Origin: HGM12998 sp900756495
GTDB lineage: Bacteria; Bacillota; Clostridia; Oscillospirales; Oscillospiraceae
Direction: 5' to 3'
Assembly: GCA_958477305.1 (NCBI GenBank)
Contig: CAUEFI010000015.1
Span: forward strand, 11,290 to 75,289
DNA length: 64,000 nt
Shown here in pieces: positions 32,792 to 41,112 of the stretch (position 1 is its first letter; every line of letters starts with the position of its first letter). A model generated the notes under the pieces. It was not told the DNA's origin and ran no database searches. It saw only the letters and a program-made list of their open reading frames with translations. Both the position numbers and the translations under genes were made by a program.

Positions 32792-33402
32792 GGCTCCCCC
32801 TCCGTCAGCAGCTCGTCCAGAATCGCCGCCCACTCCTCTCCGCTGCGGGCCCCCAGGTAGGCATAGCCCACCTGGGCCCCCGTGCTGTCCACAAAGAAGG
32901 TGGTGGGCACCGAGGTAATCTGGGCCAACAGGCCGTACAGGTCCTCGGAGGGGACCAGATGCCGGTAGCTGGCGCCGGTGGCCTCCACAATCTCCCGCGC
33001 CGTGTCCAGCTGGCTGTCGCTGACGGTGCCGTCCGAGTTGAGCACGTCGGAGAGCAGCCCCACCACCTGCACGCCCTGGCCGGCATATTCGGCGGAGAGC
33101 TCCCCCAGCTCCGGCATCTCGCTGATACAGGGGGTGCAGAAGGTGGCCCAGACGTTGACCATGGTCAGCTCATAATCTTCAAATAGGGAGGCGTCCACCT
33201 CGTTGCCCTCCAGATCGGAGGCGGTAAAGCTGCTCAGAATCCCCCCGGGCTCCCCGGAGGAGGTCTCCTCCGGCGCTGCGGAGATCGCCGCAGACTCCGC
33301 CGGGACCGGCGAAACGCCGGCCGGGTCCGCCGGCGAAGCACAGCCGGCGAGAAGGGCCGGCAGCACGAGCGCGCCGGCAAGGAACAAAGCGGTTTTTCTC
33401 AT
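32788..33402 (-). CDS. TlpA-family thioredoxin-like lipoprotein
   Basis: 204 residues. Lipobox LLAGC (Cys21) and a Ser/Pro/Ala-rich linker precede a thioredoxin fold with active site WATFCTPCISEMP (Cys89-x2-Cys92) and the cis-Pro loop SVPTTFFVDSTG. It is probably an extracytoplasmic disulfide reductase fed by the membrane polyferredoxin and CD1871A protein encoded next. AGGAGG precedes the ATG. Confidence 0.9.
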   Translation of the reverse strand: MRKTALFLAGALVLPALLAGCASPADPAGVSPVPAESAAISAAPEETSSGEPGGILSSFTASDLEGNEVDASLFEDYELTMVNVWATFCTPCISEMPELGELSAEYAGQGVQVVGLLSDVLNSDGTVSDSQLDTAREIVEATGASYRHLVPSEDLYGLLAQITSVPTTFFVDSTGAQVGYAYLGARSGEEWAAILDELLTEGEP

Positions 33403-33524
33403 GGTTTCCTCCTGATTGCAGTAAGATGGTTTTGGCCCACTGTACCAGATTTTGTGCCCGCTGTCAACGCCCGGCGCCCCTCTCCGCCCAAGCGGCCAAC
33501 TTTACCAGCGTCAGCATGAAGCCC

Positions 33525-33558
33525 CTCGGAGCTCCGCCGCTCCGAGGGGCTTTTTTTC
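33525..33558. terminator. Hairpin downstream of GntR gene
   Basis: A 13-bp stem (AGCCCCTCGGAGC and complement). The T7 tract lies on the plus side; on the minus strand, where the GntR transcript arrives, it is preceded by A7. Confidence 0.6.
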
Positions 33559-33564
33559 ATTCTT

Positions 33565-34260
33565 TTAAAGGTAGGCCGGCAGCCGCGCCAGCTGAAATGC
33601 TCCGATGGAGGCGATATGCCGGGAGACGGCCTCCTCCGCAGCGGCGGCGTCGCCGGCGCGGAGCGCCTCATAGATGGCCCGGTGCTCCCTGATAAACTTC
33701 TCCGTATGGGAGGTATCGTACACCGAGAGCTGGGAGAGGCGGCGGGTCTGGACCAGAATGGCCTTGGCGTGCTCCTCAATTTTGGCGCTGCGCGCAAACT
33801 CCACCAGCAGGATATGGAACTGCAGATCCATATCGGCCACCAGCTCGTTATCTCCGCGTGCATAGGCCTGCTCGTGGGCGGCCAGGCAGCCGCCCAACTC
33901 CTCCAGCTCGCCGCCTGTCATCCGGAGGATGCACAGGCGGACCGCCATGCGCTCCAGCGCCTCCTTGAGCTCATAGATCTGGCGGGCGTCCGCGGCGTTG
34001 AGCCGGGTGACGAACATGCCCCGGCCCGGGTGGGACTCCACCAGCCCCTCGCTGGACAGACGGCGCAGCGCCTCCCGCACCGGCGTGCGGCTCACCCCCA
34101 GCATTTCGCACAGCTCCCGCTCCACCAGCAGCTTCTCGGGGGGGAATACCCCGGAAATAATGGCGTGCTTCATACGGTCATAGGCGTAATCCTGCTTGTA
34201 TCTGCCCGCTCTGGTGTCGGCGGGCGCGGCGGAAGCTTTCAAAAGGGCATTACCTCTCAT
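33565..34260 (-). CDS. GntR/FCD-family transcriptional regulator
   Basis: 231 residues. The N-terminal winged helix-turn-helix has LLVERELCEMLGVSRTPVRE and ALRRLSSEGLVESHPGRG; the C-terminal all-helical FCD domain binds a carboxylate ligand, usually via a metal (ELKEALERMAVRLCI; DLQFHILLVEFARSA; EHRAIYEALRAGD). The ATG at 34260 is chosen because GAGGAC lies 8 bases upstream. Its promoter overlaps an imperfect TGGTATA dyad, suggesting autoregulation. It lies downstream of the radical SAM cluster and may repress it, the AraC gene and the TRAP operon. Confidence 0.88.
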   Translation of the reverse strand: MRGNALLKASAAPADTRAGRYKQDYAYDRMKHAIISGVFPPEKLLVERELCEMLGVSRTPVREALRRLSSEGLVESHPGRGMFVTRLNAADARQIYELKEALERMAVRLCILRMTGGELEELGGCLAAHEQAYARGDNELVADMDLQFHILLVEFARSAKIEEHAKAILVQTRRLSQLSVYDTSHTEKFIREHRAIYEALRAGDAAAAEEAVSRHIASIGAFQLARLPAYL

Positions 34261-34290
34261 TCCCAAGTCCTCTGATGATATCATTTGTTC

Positions 34291-34305
34291 TGATATATTA
34301 TACCA
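34291..34305 (-). promoter_or_regulatory. Operator over the GntR -10 box
   Basis: TGGTATA-A-TATATCA is a 7+7 dyad with one mismatch. It matches the GTATAC-type sites at 15703, 40900 and 41113. Confidence 0.5.
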
Positions 34306-34325
34306 ATTTTAGACCAAAAAGGCAA
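34297..34325 (-). promoter_or_regulatory. GntR gene promoter
   Basis: Minus strand -35 TTGCCT (34325-34320), 17-bp spacer, consensus -10 TATAAT (34302-34297). Confidence 0.75.
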
Positions 34326-34370
34326 GGGGAATCCGTCCCCTCCTCCTGACCGGCGGAACCCGCTCCGGCC

Positions 34371-34457
34371 AGGGCTTGTTTGAACATTGGCGATGTGTCC
34401 GGCGGCGAGGAATTTGGGGCCGCCGTTTGGGCGTTTTGATATGTTTCAAACAAGCCC
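34371..34457. repeat. 85-bp inverted-repeat-ended element, copy A
   Basis: Ends AGGGCTTGTTTGAACA and TGTTTCAAACAAGCCC are inverted repeats. The first ~30 bases are identical to copy B. The middle differs but keeps a GGCGGC/GCCGCC hairpin. It supplies the last codons (Gly-Leu-Val-stop) of the NTP transferase gene. Confidence 0.75.
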
Positions 34458-35531
34458 CAGGGCCCTCAGGTTCCGCTCCACCCGGAGGGCGCTCCTCCGG
34501 CGCTCCCCGGCGGCGGCCAGCGCGGCCGGGTCGTCCCCAAAGCGCCGCCCCGAGCGGGCAAACCGCTCCTCCAGGGTGACCCGCCGGGTCCCCTGGGTCA
34601 CCTTGTCGGCATAGTAGACCAGGGCCCGCTCGTCCAGAAGGTCCTCCCCGCCGGGCGGGAGCGCCATGTGCGCCCCCACCAGGGCGGCCACCGCGGGGCA
34701 GTCCAGCTCCCGCAGGAGGGCCTCCCCCGCCCGGTCGTGGTACGGCGCGCCCTTGGCCACGTCGTGGAGCAGCGCGCCCGCCTGCACCAGCCGCGGATCC
34801 AGCCGGCCGCCCGCCCTGTTTACCGCGGCGCACAGCGCCAGGGCCGTATCGGCCACCGCCTCGCAGTGGGCAATCACTCCGGCGGGCGTGCCGTACCAGG
34901 CGAGGATCTCCAGGCAGCCCGCCCGGTCCGGTACGGCGCGGCCCGCCGCGTAGTCCAGCAGCGCCCGGTAGTCCCCGGGCGTGTCGGCGTCCAGCAGGAT
35001 CCCCGGGTCGGGCACGTCCAGGATCTCCCTCCGGCCTGGGACGTGGGCGAGCGCCCCCCGCAGCCCTCCGGGTCCGCCGTAGTCCAGGACGTACCCGGCG
35101 CACGCCGCCCCCAGGAGCACCGGGTGCCCCGTCTCCCCCCGGCAGCGGGGCAGCACCAGATCCGCCTGGCGCGCCGCCATAGTGCGGACCGTGTGGGGGC
35201 GGAACAGCGCCACGTCGCCGGGCAGGAAAAGGATCCGGCCGCAGCCGGCGGCCGCCCTCAGCCCCAGCCGGACGGAGGCAAACATATCGGCGTCCGCGTA
35301 GGCCGGGTTATAGACCTCCCGGGCCCCCGTCCGCTCCAGCAGGGGGCGCAGCTCGGCGGCCCGGTGGCCGGTGACCACCCATATCTGCTCCGCCCCGCCC
35401 GCCTGCAGGGCCCGGATGGCGGTCTCCAGCAGGGGCAGGCCGCCCACCGGCAGCAGGGGCTTGAAGTCCCCCATGCGGGAGGAGCGCCCCGCCGCCGAAA
35501 CCACAGCCCCCAGCCTATGCGTCTGCTCCAC
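34446..35531 (-). CDS. DVU_1551-like NTP transferase with HD domain
   Basis: About 361 residues. The N-terminal MobA-like nucleotidyltransferase has GAVVSAAGRSSRMGDFKPLL, VTGHRAAELRPLL and FLPGDVALF. From about residue 215 an HD phosphohydrolase domain follows (VQAGALLHDVAKGAPYHDRA). This fusion matches the DVU_1551 family that accompanies XdhC and molybdenum hydroxylases, so transfer of CMP to molybdopterin (MocA-like) is a fair inference. A GTG start at 35531 is preferred to a TTG further in XdhC. Its stop codon lies inside repeat copy A. Confidence 0.82.
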   Translation of the reverse strand: MEQTHRLGAVVSAAGRSSRMGDFKPLLPVGGLPLLETAIRALQAGGAEQIWVVTGHRAAELRPLLERTGAREVYNPAYADADMFASVRLGLRAAAGCGRILFLPGDVALFRPHTVRTMAARQADLVLPRCRGETGHPVLLGAACAGYVLDYGGPGGLRGALAHVPGRREILDVPDPGILLDADTPGDYRALLDYAAGRAVPDRAGCLEILAWYGTPAGVIAHCEAVADTALALCAAVNRAGGRLDPRLVQAGALLHDVAKGAPYHDRAGEALLRELDCPAVAALVGAHMALPPGGEDLLDERALVYYADKVTQGTRRVTLEERFARSGRRFGDDPAALAAAGERRRSALRVERNLRALGLV

Positions 35532-36489
35532 GGCGCTGCGCCCTCGTTTCAATGAGCTCGGCGGCCACGCTCACGGCGATCTCCGCCGGGGTCTGGGCCC
35601 GGATGTCCAGCCCGATGGGGGTGCGCACCTCCGCCAGGGCGGCGGGGGCGATGCCCCGGGCCTCCATCTCGGCGAACACCAGTCCCTTTTTCCTCCGGCT
35701 GCCGATCATGCCGATATAGCCCGCCCCGGTGCGCAGGGCCCACTCCAGGCAGTTGAGATCGTGCATATGGCCCCGGGTGGCCACCACCACGTAGTCGTCC
35801 CCGTCCAGGGACATGGCGGGGGGGCGGTCCATATCGGAGAGCACCCGCACGTCGCAGTCCGGAAAGCGCTGGGCGCTGGCATACTCCGCCCGGTCGTCCA
35901 TCACGGTGACCCGGAAGCCCAGGTGGCGGGCCAGGGCGGCGATCTCACGGGACACATGGCCTGCGCCGAAGATCAGCAGCCGCCCCCCGTCGTGGATGGG
36001 GAGGAGGCAGCGCTCGCCGCCCCCGGGCGCGGGGTATACGCCGCCCCCCTCTCCCCCGGCGGCAAAGGAGAGGGACCACGCCCCCCCGTCCTCCCGGGGC
36101 CAGGACAGGACCAGAAAGCCGTGCCCGCCGGTGCGCGCCGCCTCCAGCGCCGCCGCAAATACGGGCAGATCCCCGGGCGCGGCCCGCACCACCGCCAGGC
36201 GGCCCCGGCCGCCGCAGATCATGTCCGACTTCGCGGCGTCGGCGTTGGTGAGGTCAAAGGGGAGCAGCGCGCCGCCGCCGTCCTCCAGTACGGCGCGCCC
36301 CGCGTCAATGGCCCGCGCCTCCAGCGATCCGCCGCCCACAGTGCCGGCGGCGATGGAGCCGTCCCGCCGGACGGCCATCATGGCCCCGGCCCCTCTGGGG
36401 GCGGAGCCTTGGCTCTCCACAACGACGGCCAGGGCAAAGGCCTCCCCGGCCTCCAGCAGCTCTGCACAGAGCTCCAGCAGCTTCTCCAT
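35515..36489 (-). CDS. XdhC/CoxI-family molybdenum enzyme maturation protein
   Basis: 324 residues. The XdhC_CoxI N-domain has VVVESQGSAPRGAGAMM, TVGGGSLEARAI and DMICGGRGRL; the C-terminal Rossmann domain has LLIFGAGHVSREIAALARHL, DDRAEYA and VVVATRGHMHDLNCL, ending IGLDIRAQTPAEIAVSVAAEL. XdhC proteins bind and sulfurate molybdenum cofactor for xanthine dehydrogenase-type enzymes. AAAGGAG lies ~6 bases before the ATG. It overlaps the NTP transferase gene by 17 bases and follows the phosphatase by 13 bases. Confidence 0.92.
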   Translation of the reverse strand: MEKLLELCAELLEAGEAFALAVVVESQGSAPRGAGAMMAVRRDGSIAAGTVGGGSLEARAIDAGRAVLEDGGGALLPFDLTNADAAKSDMICGGRGRLAVVRAAPGDLPVFAAALEAARTGGHGFLVLSWPREDGGAWSLSFAAGGEGGGVYPAPGGGERCLLPIHDGGRLLIFGAGHVSREIAALARHLGFRVTVMDDRAEYASAQRFPDCDVRVLSDMDRPPAMSLDGDDYVVVATRGHMHDLNCLEWALRTGAGYIGMIGSRRKKGLVFAEMEARGIAPAALAEVRTPIGLDIRAQTPAEIAVSVAAELIETRAQRRGADA

Positions 36490-36502
36490 CACAGACTCCT
36501 TT

Positions 36503-37096
36503 CTATCTCCAGAGCAGCTCGTCCACCCGCTCCACCGCCAGCCCGTCCGGGGTGAGGCGGAGGGTGGACACGCCGCAGTAGCGTTGGGGAAAGGTCATCA
36601 GATCCTGCAGGGGCCTTCCGGCGGCGGCGCAGAGCAGGGCGCGGTTGACGCCGGCATGGGCCACTACCGCCACATCCCCGCCGCTCCCCTCCAGGATCCC
36701 CTTCAGGGCCGCCCGGGCGCGCCGCGCCGCCTGGGCGAAGGACTCCCCGCCGGGGGGCGCGAAGTGGGCGAAGTCCCGGCCCCGCGCCTCATAGTCCGCG
36801 GGGTACAGCGCCCGGATCTCCGCCCTGGGCCGCCCCTCCCAGGTCCCCATGTCAATCTCCTCCAGGCCCGGGACCGGGACTGGATCCGGCGAGAGGTACC
36901 GGGCCGTCTCCACGCACCGCCGCAGGGGGGAGCAGTACACTCCCCCGGCCTTCAGCCCCTGAAACCAGAGCCCCAGCAGCCGGGCCTCCTCCCGGCCCTC
37001 CGCCGAGAGGGCCGGATCGGTCCGGCCCAGGTAGCGGGGGACGGCGTCCCCCGCCGGTCTGGCGTGGCGGATGAGGTAGACGCGGCGCCCGGTCAC
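36503..37096 (-). CDS. Histidine phosphatase family protein
   Basis: 197 residues. VYLIRHARPAGD gives the catalytic RH motif; the second His is in VAVVAHAGVNRALL. EEIDMGTWEGRPRAEI is typical of CobC/phosphoglycerate mutase-like phosphatases. In this operon it may remove a phosphate from a cofactor intermediate, by context only. The GTG start overlaps the ligase stop (GTGA) and has GAGGAGG 7 bases upstream. Confidence 0.88.
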   Translation of the reverse strand: MTGRRVYLIRHARPAGDAVPRYLGRTDPALSAEGREEARLLGLWFQGLKAGGVYCSPLRRCVETARYLSPDPVPVPGLEEIDMGTWEGRPRAEIRALYPADYEARGRDFAHFAPPGGESFAQAARRARAALKGILEGSGGDVAVVAHAGVNRALLCAAAGRPLQDLMTFPQRYCGVSTLRLTPDGLAVERVDELLWR

Positions 37097-38361
37097 GGCC
37101 CGGCCTCCTCTCTCCGGTGCGGGTGTCCGTCCGGGGCGGGACAGGCCCTCCCTATGGTCCGCTTGCAGCCCCGGTGCAGCTCCAGGCGGTTTTCCCGGCA
37201 CAGGATGCGCACCTGAAGCTCCATCCCCCGGGGCAGCAGGTGCCGGACGGCCTCCTCCAGCGCCGGGGCGGAGAGGGCCGGACAGGCCCGCTGTCCCTCG
37301 GCCTCCAGCAGCACCTCCCCGCCCCGGAGGGTGATGCGGAAGTCGGACAGTCCCGGGAGGGGAAGCAGCGCCTCGTCCCACGCCGCGAGGGACAGCGCGC
37401 CCCCCTCCATACGGCGCGGCGGGGCGATGCGCCGCATGGCGCAGCCGCAGGGGCAGCGGCCGGGCAGCAGAGCGGAGCGGTCGCCGGTGCGGTAGCGGAT
37501 CAGGGGCATGGCGGTCCGGGTCAGTGTGGTGAAGGCCAGCTCCCCCTCGATCCCGTCGGGGACCGGGCGGCCCGCGCCGTCCACCACCTCCAGCAGCAGG
37601 TCGTTCTCCCGGATGTGGAGCCCGGCGTGGGCGGCGCAGTCCACCGCGCACCCCAGGCCCATCTCAGTCATGCCGTAGTGCTCGAACACCTCGCATCCCC
37701 AAAGCCGGGCCAGAGCGGCGCGCACGCCGGGGACGGCGGCGTCGGCGCTGAGCAGGACGGCCCGGACGCGGCAGCGCAGCTTCCGGGCCGCGCAGTATTT
37801 GGCCAGGGCCAGCAGCTGGACGGGAAAGCCCACCAGCGTCTCCACCCCCTCCCGCTCCAGCAGCGCCCCCGCCTCCTCCAGAGAGCCGATCACCCCCCAG
37901 GGGACGGGGACGGCCGGAATGCGCGCCAAAGCCCGGCAGATGAGATCCCCCAGCCCGCCGGGCGTCCGGCAGGGGTAGCAGACCATCATCCGGTCGCCTG
38001 GGCGCACCAGGGTGGCCAGGCCGTGGTGAAAGTAGTCCACCGTCCCCTCCTGGTCGGCCCCGGTGAAGTAGACGCGCTTGGGCGCTCCGGCGGATCCGCT
38101 GGTGGAGAGGGTGACGATGCGCGCCACCTCCCGCTGGGGGACGCAGGCCAGAGCGCTCCCCTGTTCCCGCAGATCCTCCGCCGACATCAGGGGCAGCCCG
38201 GCCAGATCGGAGAGGGCCCCCACCCGCTCCGGCAGCCGCCGGCGGTACCAGCGGCTCTCCCGGGCCAGGGCCAGGGTCTCGTTGAGGCGGCGCAGCTGCC
38301 AAGCGGCCAGATCCCCGCCGGTCCGCTCCGCCGCCCAGGCCTCCAGCGGCGAGATTCTCAT
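37093..38361 (-). CDS. DVU_1553-like AMP-dependent ligase
   Basis: 422 residues of the phenylacetate-CoA ligase/AMP-binding superfamily: the P-loop STSGSAGAPKRVYF, HYGMTEMGLGCAV and MPLIRYRTGDRSALLPG. A cysteine cluster, GRCPCGC, follows the Gly-Asp motif as in PaaK-type enzymes. It is shorter than most CoA ligases. It matches the DVU_1553 type of ligase found with XdhC and TrsS. It would adenylate a carboxylate of unknown identity. ATGA overlap with the radical SAM gene. Confidence 0.85.
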   Translation of the reverse strand: MRISPLEAWAAERTGGDLAAWQLRRLNETLALARESRWYRRRLPERVGALSDLAGLPLMSAEDLREQGSALACVPQREVARIVTLSTSGSAGAPKRVYFTGADQEGTVDYFHHGLATLVRPGDRMMVCYPCRTPGGLGDLICRALARIPAVPVPWGVIGSLEEAGALLEREGVETLVGFPVQLLALAKYCAARKLRCRVRAVLLSADAAVPGVRAALARLWGCEVFEHYGMTEMGLGCAVDCAAHAGLHIRENDLLLEVVDGAGRPVPDGIEGELAFTTLTRTAMPLIRYRTGDRSALLPGRCPCGCAMRRIAPPRRMEGGALSLAAWDEALLPLPGLSDFRITLRGGEVLLEAEGQRACPALSAPALEEAVRHLLPRGMELQVRILCRENRLELHRGCKRTIGRACPAPDGHPHRREEAGP

Positions 38362-39701
38362 GTCTCCCCCCGGCGGTGAAACAGGTTGCAGGCGCAGAAG
38401 GGGAGAATCCGCCGCCCGTCCTTCATCACGTGGATGTAGCACTCCCGCAGCCGGGCCAGGTCGGCGGTCCAGGGGTCCATGAAGACCATGCCGGAGACCG
38501 CCAGGGTGTACTGTCCGGCGCGCTCCAGGAAGTCCTCCAGGGACTCGGGCTTTACCAGCCGCAGGCCGGGCCGGTTCGTCCGCCCGTCCCGGCCCCACTG
38601 CCGGGCCACGTAACGCTGGGCACGGCCCACCTCGGTCCGATCCCCCTCCCCGCCCCCACAGCAGCAGCAGCTCTGCCGGGGCCTGAGCGGGGACAGGGAG
38701 CCGTCCGGCTCCAGCAGATAGGCCCCGTTGAAGGAGCAGTAGGGGTTCTCAGCCGTGCCCGGCTTGAAGTGCGCGGCCCGCATGGCGCCGCCGGTCTGCT
38801 CCTCCAGCGCCCGGAGCACGTCGGGAATGGTGAGCCGGGCGGGGGCCTCCCGGTGGGGATAGCGGCCAAAGTAGCTGATGGGCTGAAAGTGGACCCCCCG
38901 CACGTCGGGCATCCGGGAGACCGCGTACCGTATGACGTCCCCCAGCTGATTGTCGTTGACGCCGGGAACCAGGGTGGGCACCAGCACCACCCCCAGCCCG
39001 GCGGCGGCGCAGGCGTCCACCGCCGCCCGCTTCTCCGCCAGCAGCCCCCGCCCCCGCAGGGCGGTATAGGCCCCGTCCTCCACGCCGTCGAACTGGAGGA
39101 ACACGCAGTCCAGCCCCGCCTCCTTGAGCCTCCGGGCATAGCCCGCCTCGGCGGCCAGCCGCAGGCCGTTGGTATTGAGCTGGAGATAGGGGAAGCCCCT
39201 CTCCTTGCCCATGGCGACGATCTCCGGCAGGTCGTCCCGGACCGTGGGCTCCCCGCCGGAGAGCTGGATGTTGCACGGGCCGCTCTGGGCATAGACCGCG
39301 TCGTACCACCGGCCCAGCTCCTCCAGCGGCGGGTCCTCGTCCGCTCCCCCGGAGGAGGCGTAGCACACCGGGCAGCCCAGATTGCACCGCCGCGTCACCT
39401 CAAAGAGGAGGCAGCAGGTGGCGCGGCGGTGGTCGGCGCACAGCCCGCAGGAGCGCGGGCAGTCATGGGCCTCCTCCGGCGCCACCCCCTGCCGGGCGGC
39501 GGCTCCGCCCCAGCTCTCATAGGAGGGCGCGCCGTTCCAGATCAGCGTGGAGACCGTGCCGTGCTCCGGGCATGTCCGCTCCAGGAATACCTGAGCGCCC
39601 CGCCGCACACGCCGGGCGGCCAGCGTCTTCAGGCAGGCCGGGCACAGAGCCGTGGTCTCGGCCAGCGTCTCCTCCATCGGACGCAGATGAATCGTTTTCA
39701 C
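38358..39701 (-). CDS. TrsS-like radical SAM protein
   Basis: 447 residues. The radical SAM motif CNLGCPVC (Cys106, Cys110, Cys113) sits in FEVTRRCNLGCPVCYASS. GGEPTVRDDLP and LQLNTNGLRLA are standard core strands. Many extra cysteines flank it: CPAC and CPEH at the N-terminus, CPRSCGLC before the core, SCCCCGGG and FCACNLFHRR at the C-terminus, suggesting auxiliary Fe-S clusters. It resembles the TrsS radical SAM (seleno)protein family; here all positions are Cys, with no in-frame TGA. GTG start with GGGGGAGG 8 bases upstream. Substrate unknown. Confidence 0.82.
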   Translation of the reverse strand: MKTIHLRPMEETLAETTALCPACLKTLAARRVRRGAQVFLERTCPEHGTVSTLIWNGAPSYESWGGAAARQGVAPEEAHDCPRSCGLCADHRRATCCLLFEVTRRCNLGCPVCYASSGGADEDPPLEELGRWYDAVYAQSGPCNIQLSGGEPTVRDDLPEIVAMGKERGFPYLQLNTNGLRLAAEAGYARRLKEAGLDCVFLQFDGVEDGAYTALRGRGLLAEKRAAVDACAAAGLGVVLVPTLVPGVNDNQLGDVIRYAVSRMPDVRGVHFQPISYFGRYPHREAPARLTIPDVLRALEEQTGGAMRAAHFKPGTAENPYCSFNGAYLLEPDGSLSPLRPRQSCCCCGGGEGDRTEVGRAQRYVARQWGRDGRTNRPGLRLVKPESLEDFLERAGQYTLAVSGMVFMDPWTADLARLRECYIHVMKDGRRILPFCACNLFHRRGET

Positions 39702-40354
39702 TGCGAAACCTCCCCCTCAAGGCGGGCCCAGAGCAGGCAGTAGCCCGCCCTGGCCCTGCGGAATTCGTCCAGCGGGCGGCAGAGGAGTGCGCCAAGCTCC
39801 TCGCCGTCCATCAGCTTCTGAGCCAGAAAGGAGCCCAGCGCCCGGCTCTGGTCCTCAAAGCCCAGCGGCCGGAGCCCGTGGCTCCGGAACAGCGCCTCCC
39901 ACTGGCCGCGGGTACGCAGGGCGGGCAGGCCGGCGTCTTCCGCCTCCCCCCTGGCGTACAGGTCGGAGCACAGCAGCAACCCCCCGGGGCGCAGCAGCGG
40001 AAGGCAGCCGGAGAGGGCGGCGGGGGCCTCCATCGCCGACAGGGCGCACTGGAAGAGCAGGGCGTCCCAGGGCGCGCCGCTGGCGGGCGGCGCGGCGGCG
40101 TCCCCCACGTACAGGGGTACGCCGGGAAAGCGCGCCCGCCCCCGCTCTATCAGCGCCGCGCTGCAGTCCAGGCCCGCCGCCTCGCAGCCCCTGTCCCGCA
40201 GCCAGGCGCAGCTCTCCCCCTCTCCGCAGCCCACGTCCAGAATCCGGGCGCGGGGCGGCAGATCGGCCAGGCTGAGCAGCCGCTGCGTCAGCCCAAGGCC
40301 GCCGGGGCGCAGCGCCCCCCGCCAGCCCGGATGTTCATAGGGATTGCCCCTCAC
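39698..40354 (-). CDS. DVU_1556-like class I SAM methyltransferase
   Basis: 218 residues. The SAM-binding motif ILDVGCGEGESCAWLRDRG is near residue 40, then GLDCSAALI, YVGDAAAPP and LLRPGGLLLCSDLY. It begins VRGNPYEHPGWRGALRPGGL, like the methyltransferase partners of TrsS. The GTG start overlaps the C_GCAxxG gene stop, and its own stop overlaps the radical SAM start. It may methylate the ligase or radical SAM product. Confidence 0.85.
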   Translation of the reverse strand: MRGNPYEHPGWRGALRPGGLGLTQRLLSLADLPPRARILDVGCGEGESCAWLRDRGCEAAGLDCSAALIERGRARFPGVPLYVGDAAAPPASGAPWDALLFQCALSAMEAPAALSGCLPLLRPGGLLLCSDLYARGEAEDAGLPALRTRGQWEALFRSHGLRPLGFEDQSRALGSFLAQKLMDGEELGALLCRPLDEFRRARAGYCLLWARLEGEVSQ

Positions 40355-40743
40355 AGAACCCCTGCCTCCTCCAGAATCTCCAGCGCCTCCTCCGCGGTCT
40401 CCCGGATGATGTCCGCGCACAGAGCCGGGTTCCGTGCCTCCCCGCCCAGCAGCCGCTCGCAGGTCACCGCCCCGAAGCGCTCCTCAAACCAGGCGGACAG
40501 TTCCCGGCACCAAGCGCTCAGATCCTCCCTGGGCGCCCCGTAGAGCGCCATGGCGCAGGCCGCGCCGGCGAGCGCCCCGCAGGTGTGCCGGCAGTACATG
40601 CCGCAGGTCAGCCCGTCCATGGCCTTCACCAGATCGCCGTCCTCCCGGCCCTGCGGGTCCAGCCCCACCACAGACATGAGCACCTGGGAACAGGACAGCC
40701 CCTTCGCCCGGTATGCGTCCACTCTCTCCTCTAAATTGTACAC
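40351..40743 (-). CDS. DVU_1555-like C_GCAxxG_C_C protein
   Basis: 130 residues. LSCSQVLMSVVGL, GLTCGMYCRHTCGALAGAAC and the late TCERLLGG and NPALCADII carry the C-GCAxxG-C-C family cysteines, which probably bind an Fe-S or other metal centre. The GTG start is 8 bases after GGGGGAGG. First gene of the seven-gene operon; the untranslated leader (~180 nt) contains GTATAC-type operators. Confidence 0.82.
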   Translation of the reverse strand: MYNLEERVDAYRAKGLSCSQVLMSVVGLDPQGREDGDLVKAMDGLTCGMYCRHTCGALAGAACAMALYGAPREDLSAWCRELSAWFEERFGAVTCERLLGGEARNPALCADIIRETAEEALEILEEAGVL

Positions 40744-40899
40744 GAAAAAAACCTCCCCCGGAGGCCAACGGTCCCCCCTGCGCGGTCCCAATCCCTTTTT
40801 TCCGCTGCAGCACAATCCGGCGGCCGCGCCTGTCACCGCCGCGCCTGTCCGGATTGTGCGGCCCGTGTGGGGGTGTGCGTCTCCTCCCGCCCCTTTAAA

Positions 40900-40909
40900 T
40901 TGTATACAA
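40900..40909 (-). promoter_or_regulatory. GTATAC-centred operator, radical SAM cluster
   Basis: The perfect palindrome TTGTATACAA lies at about +12 to +21 of the minus-strand transcript, next to AGTATACC at 40913. Confidence 0.6.
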
Positions 40910-40927
40910 ATTAGTATACCTACTGGA

Positions 40928-40956
40928 ACCATACCACACCTTCCCCGCAATGTCAA
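40928..40956 (-). promoter_or_regulatory. Promoter of the radical SAM cluster
   Basis: Minus strand -35 TTGACA (40956-40951), 17-bp spacer, -10 TATGGT (40933-40928; weak). Confidence 0.5.
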
Positions 40957-41071
40957 CCATATCAGCGCGCCGCGCCTCCGGTGGGAGGTCATCTCTGCAC
41001 AAATTGTTCGCAGGCAGCCCTCATTCCCCGGCGGCCGGGCCGGAAGGGGCAGCCATTTTGTATGGAAGTTC

Positions 41072-41100
41072 TTGACTTGCCGCTTTTCATTGGCTAAAAT
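41072..41100 (+). promoter_or_regulatory. AraC gene promoter
   Basis: -35 TTGACT (41072-41077), 17-bp spacer, -10 TAAAAT (41095-41100). Confidence 0.75.
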
Positions 41101-41112
41101 AAATATACAAAA

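Noticed and set aside
38358..39701. Selenocysteine in the TrsS-like protein
   Set aside because: The frame has no internal TGA; the expected positions are Cys.
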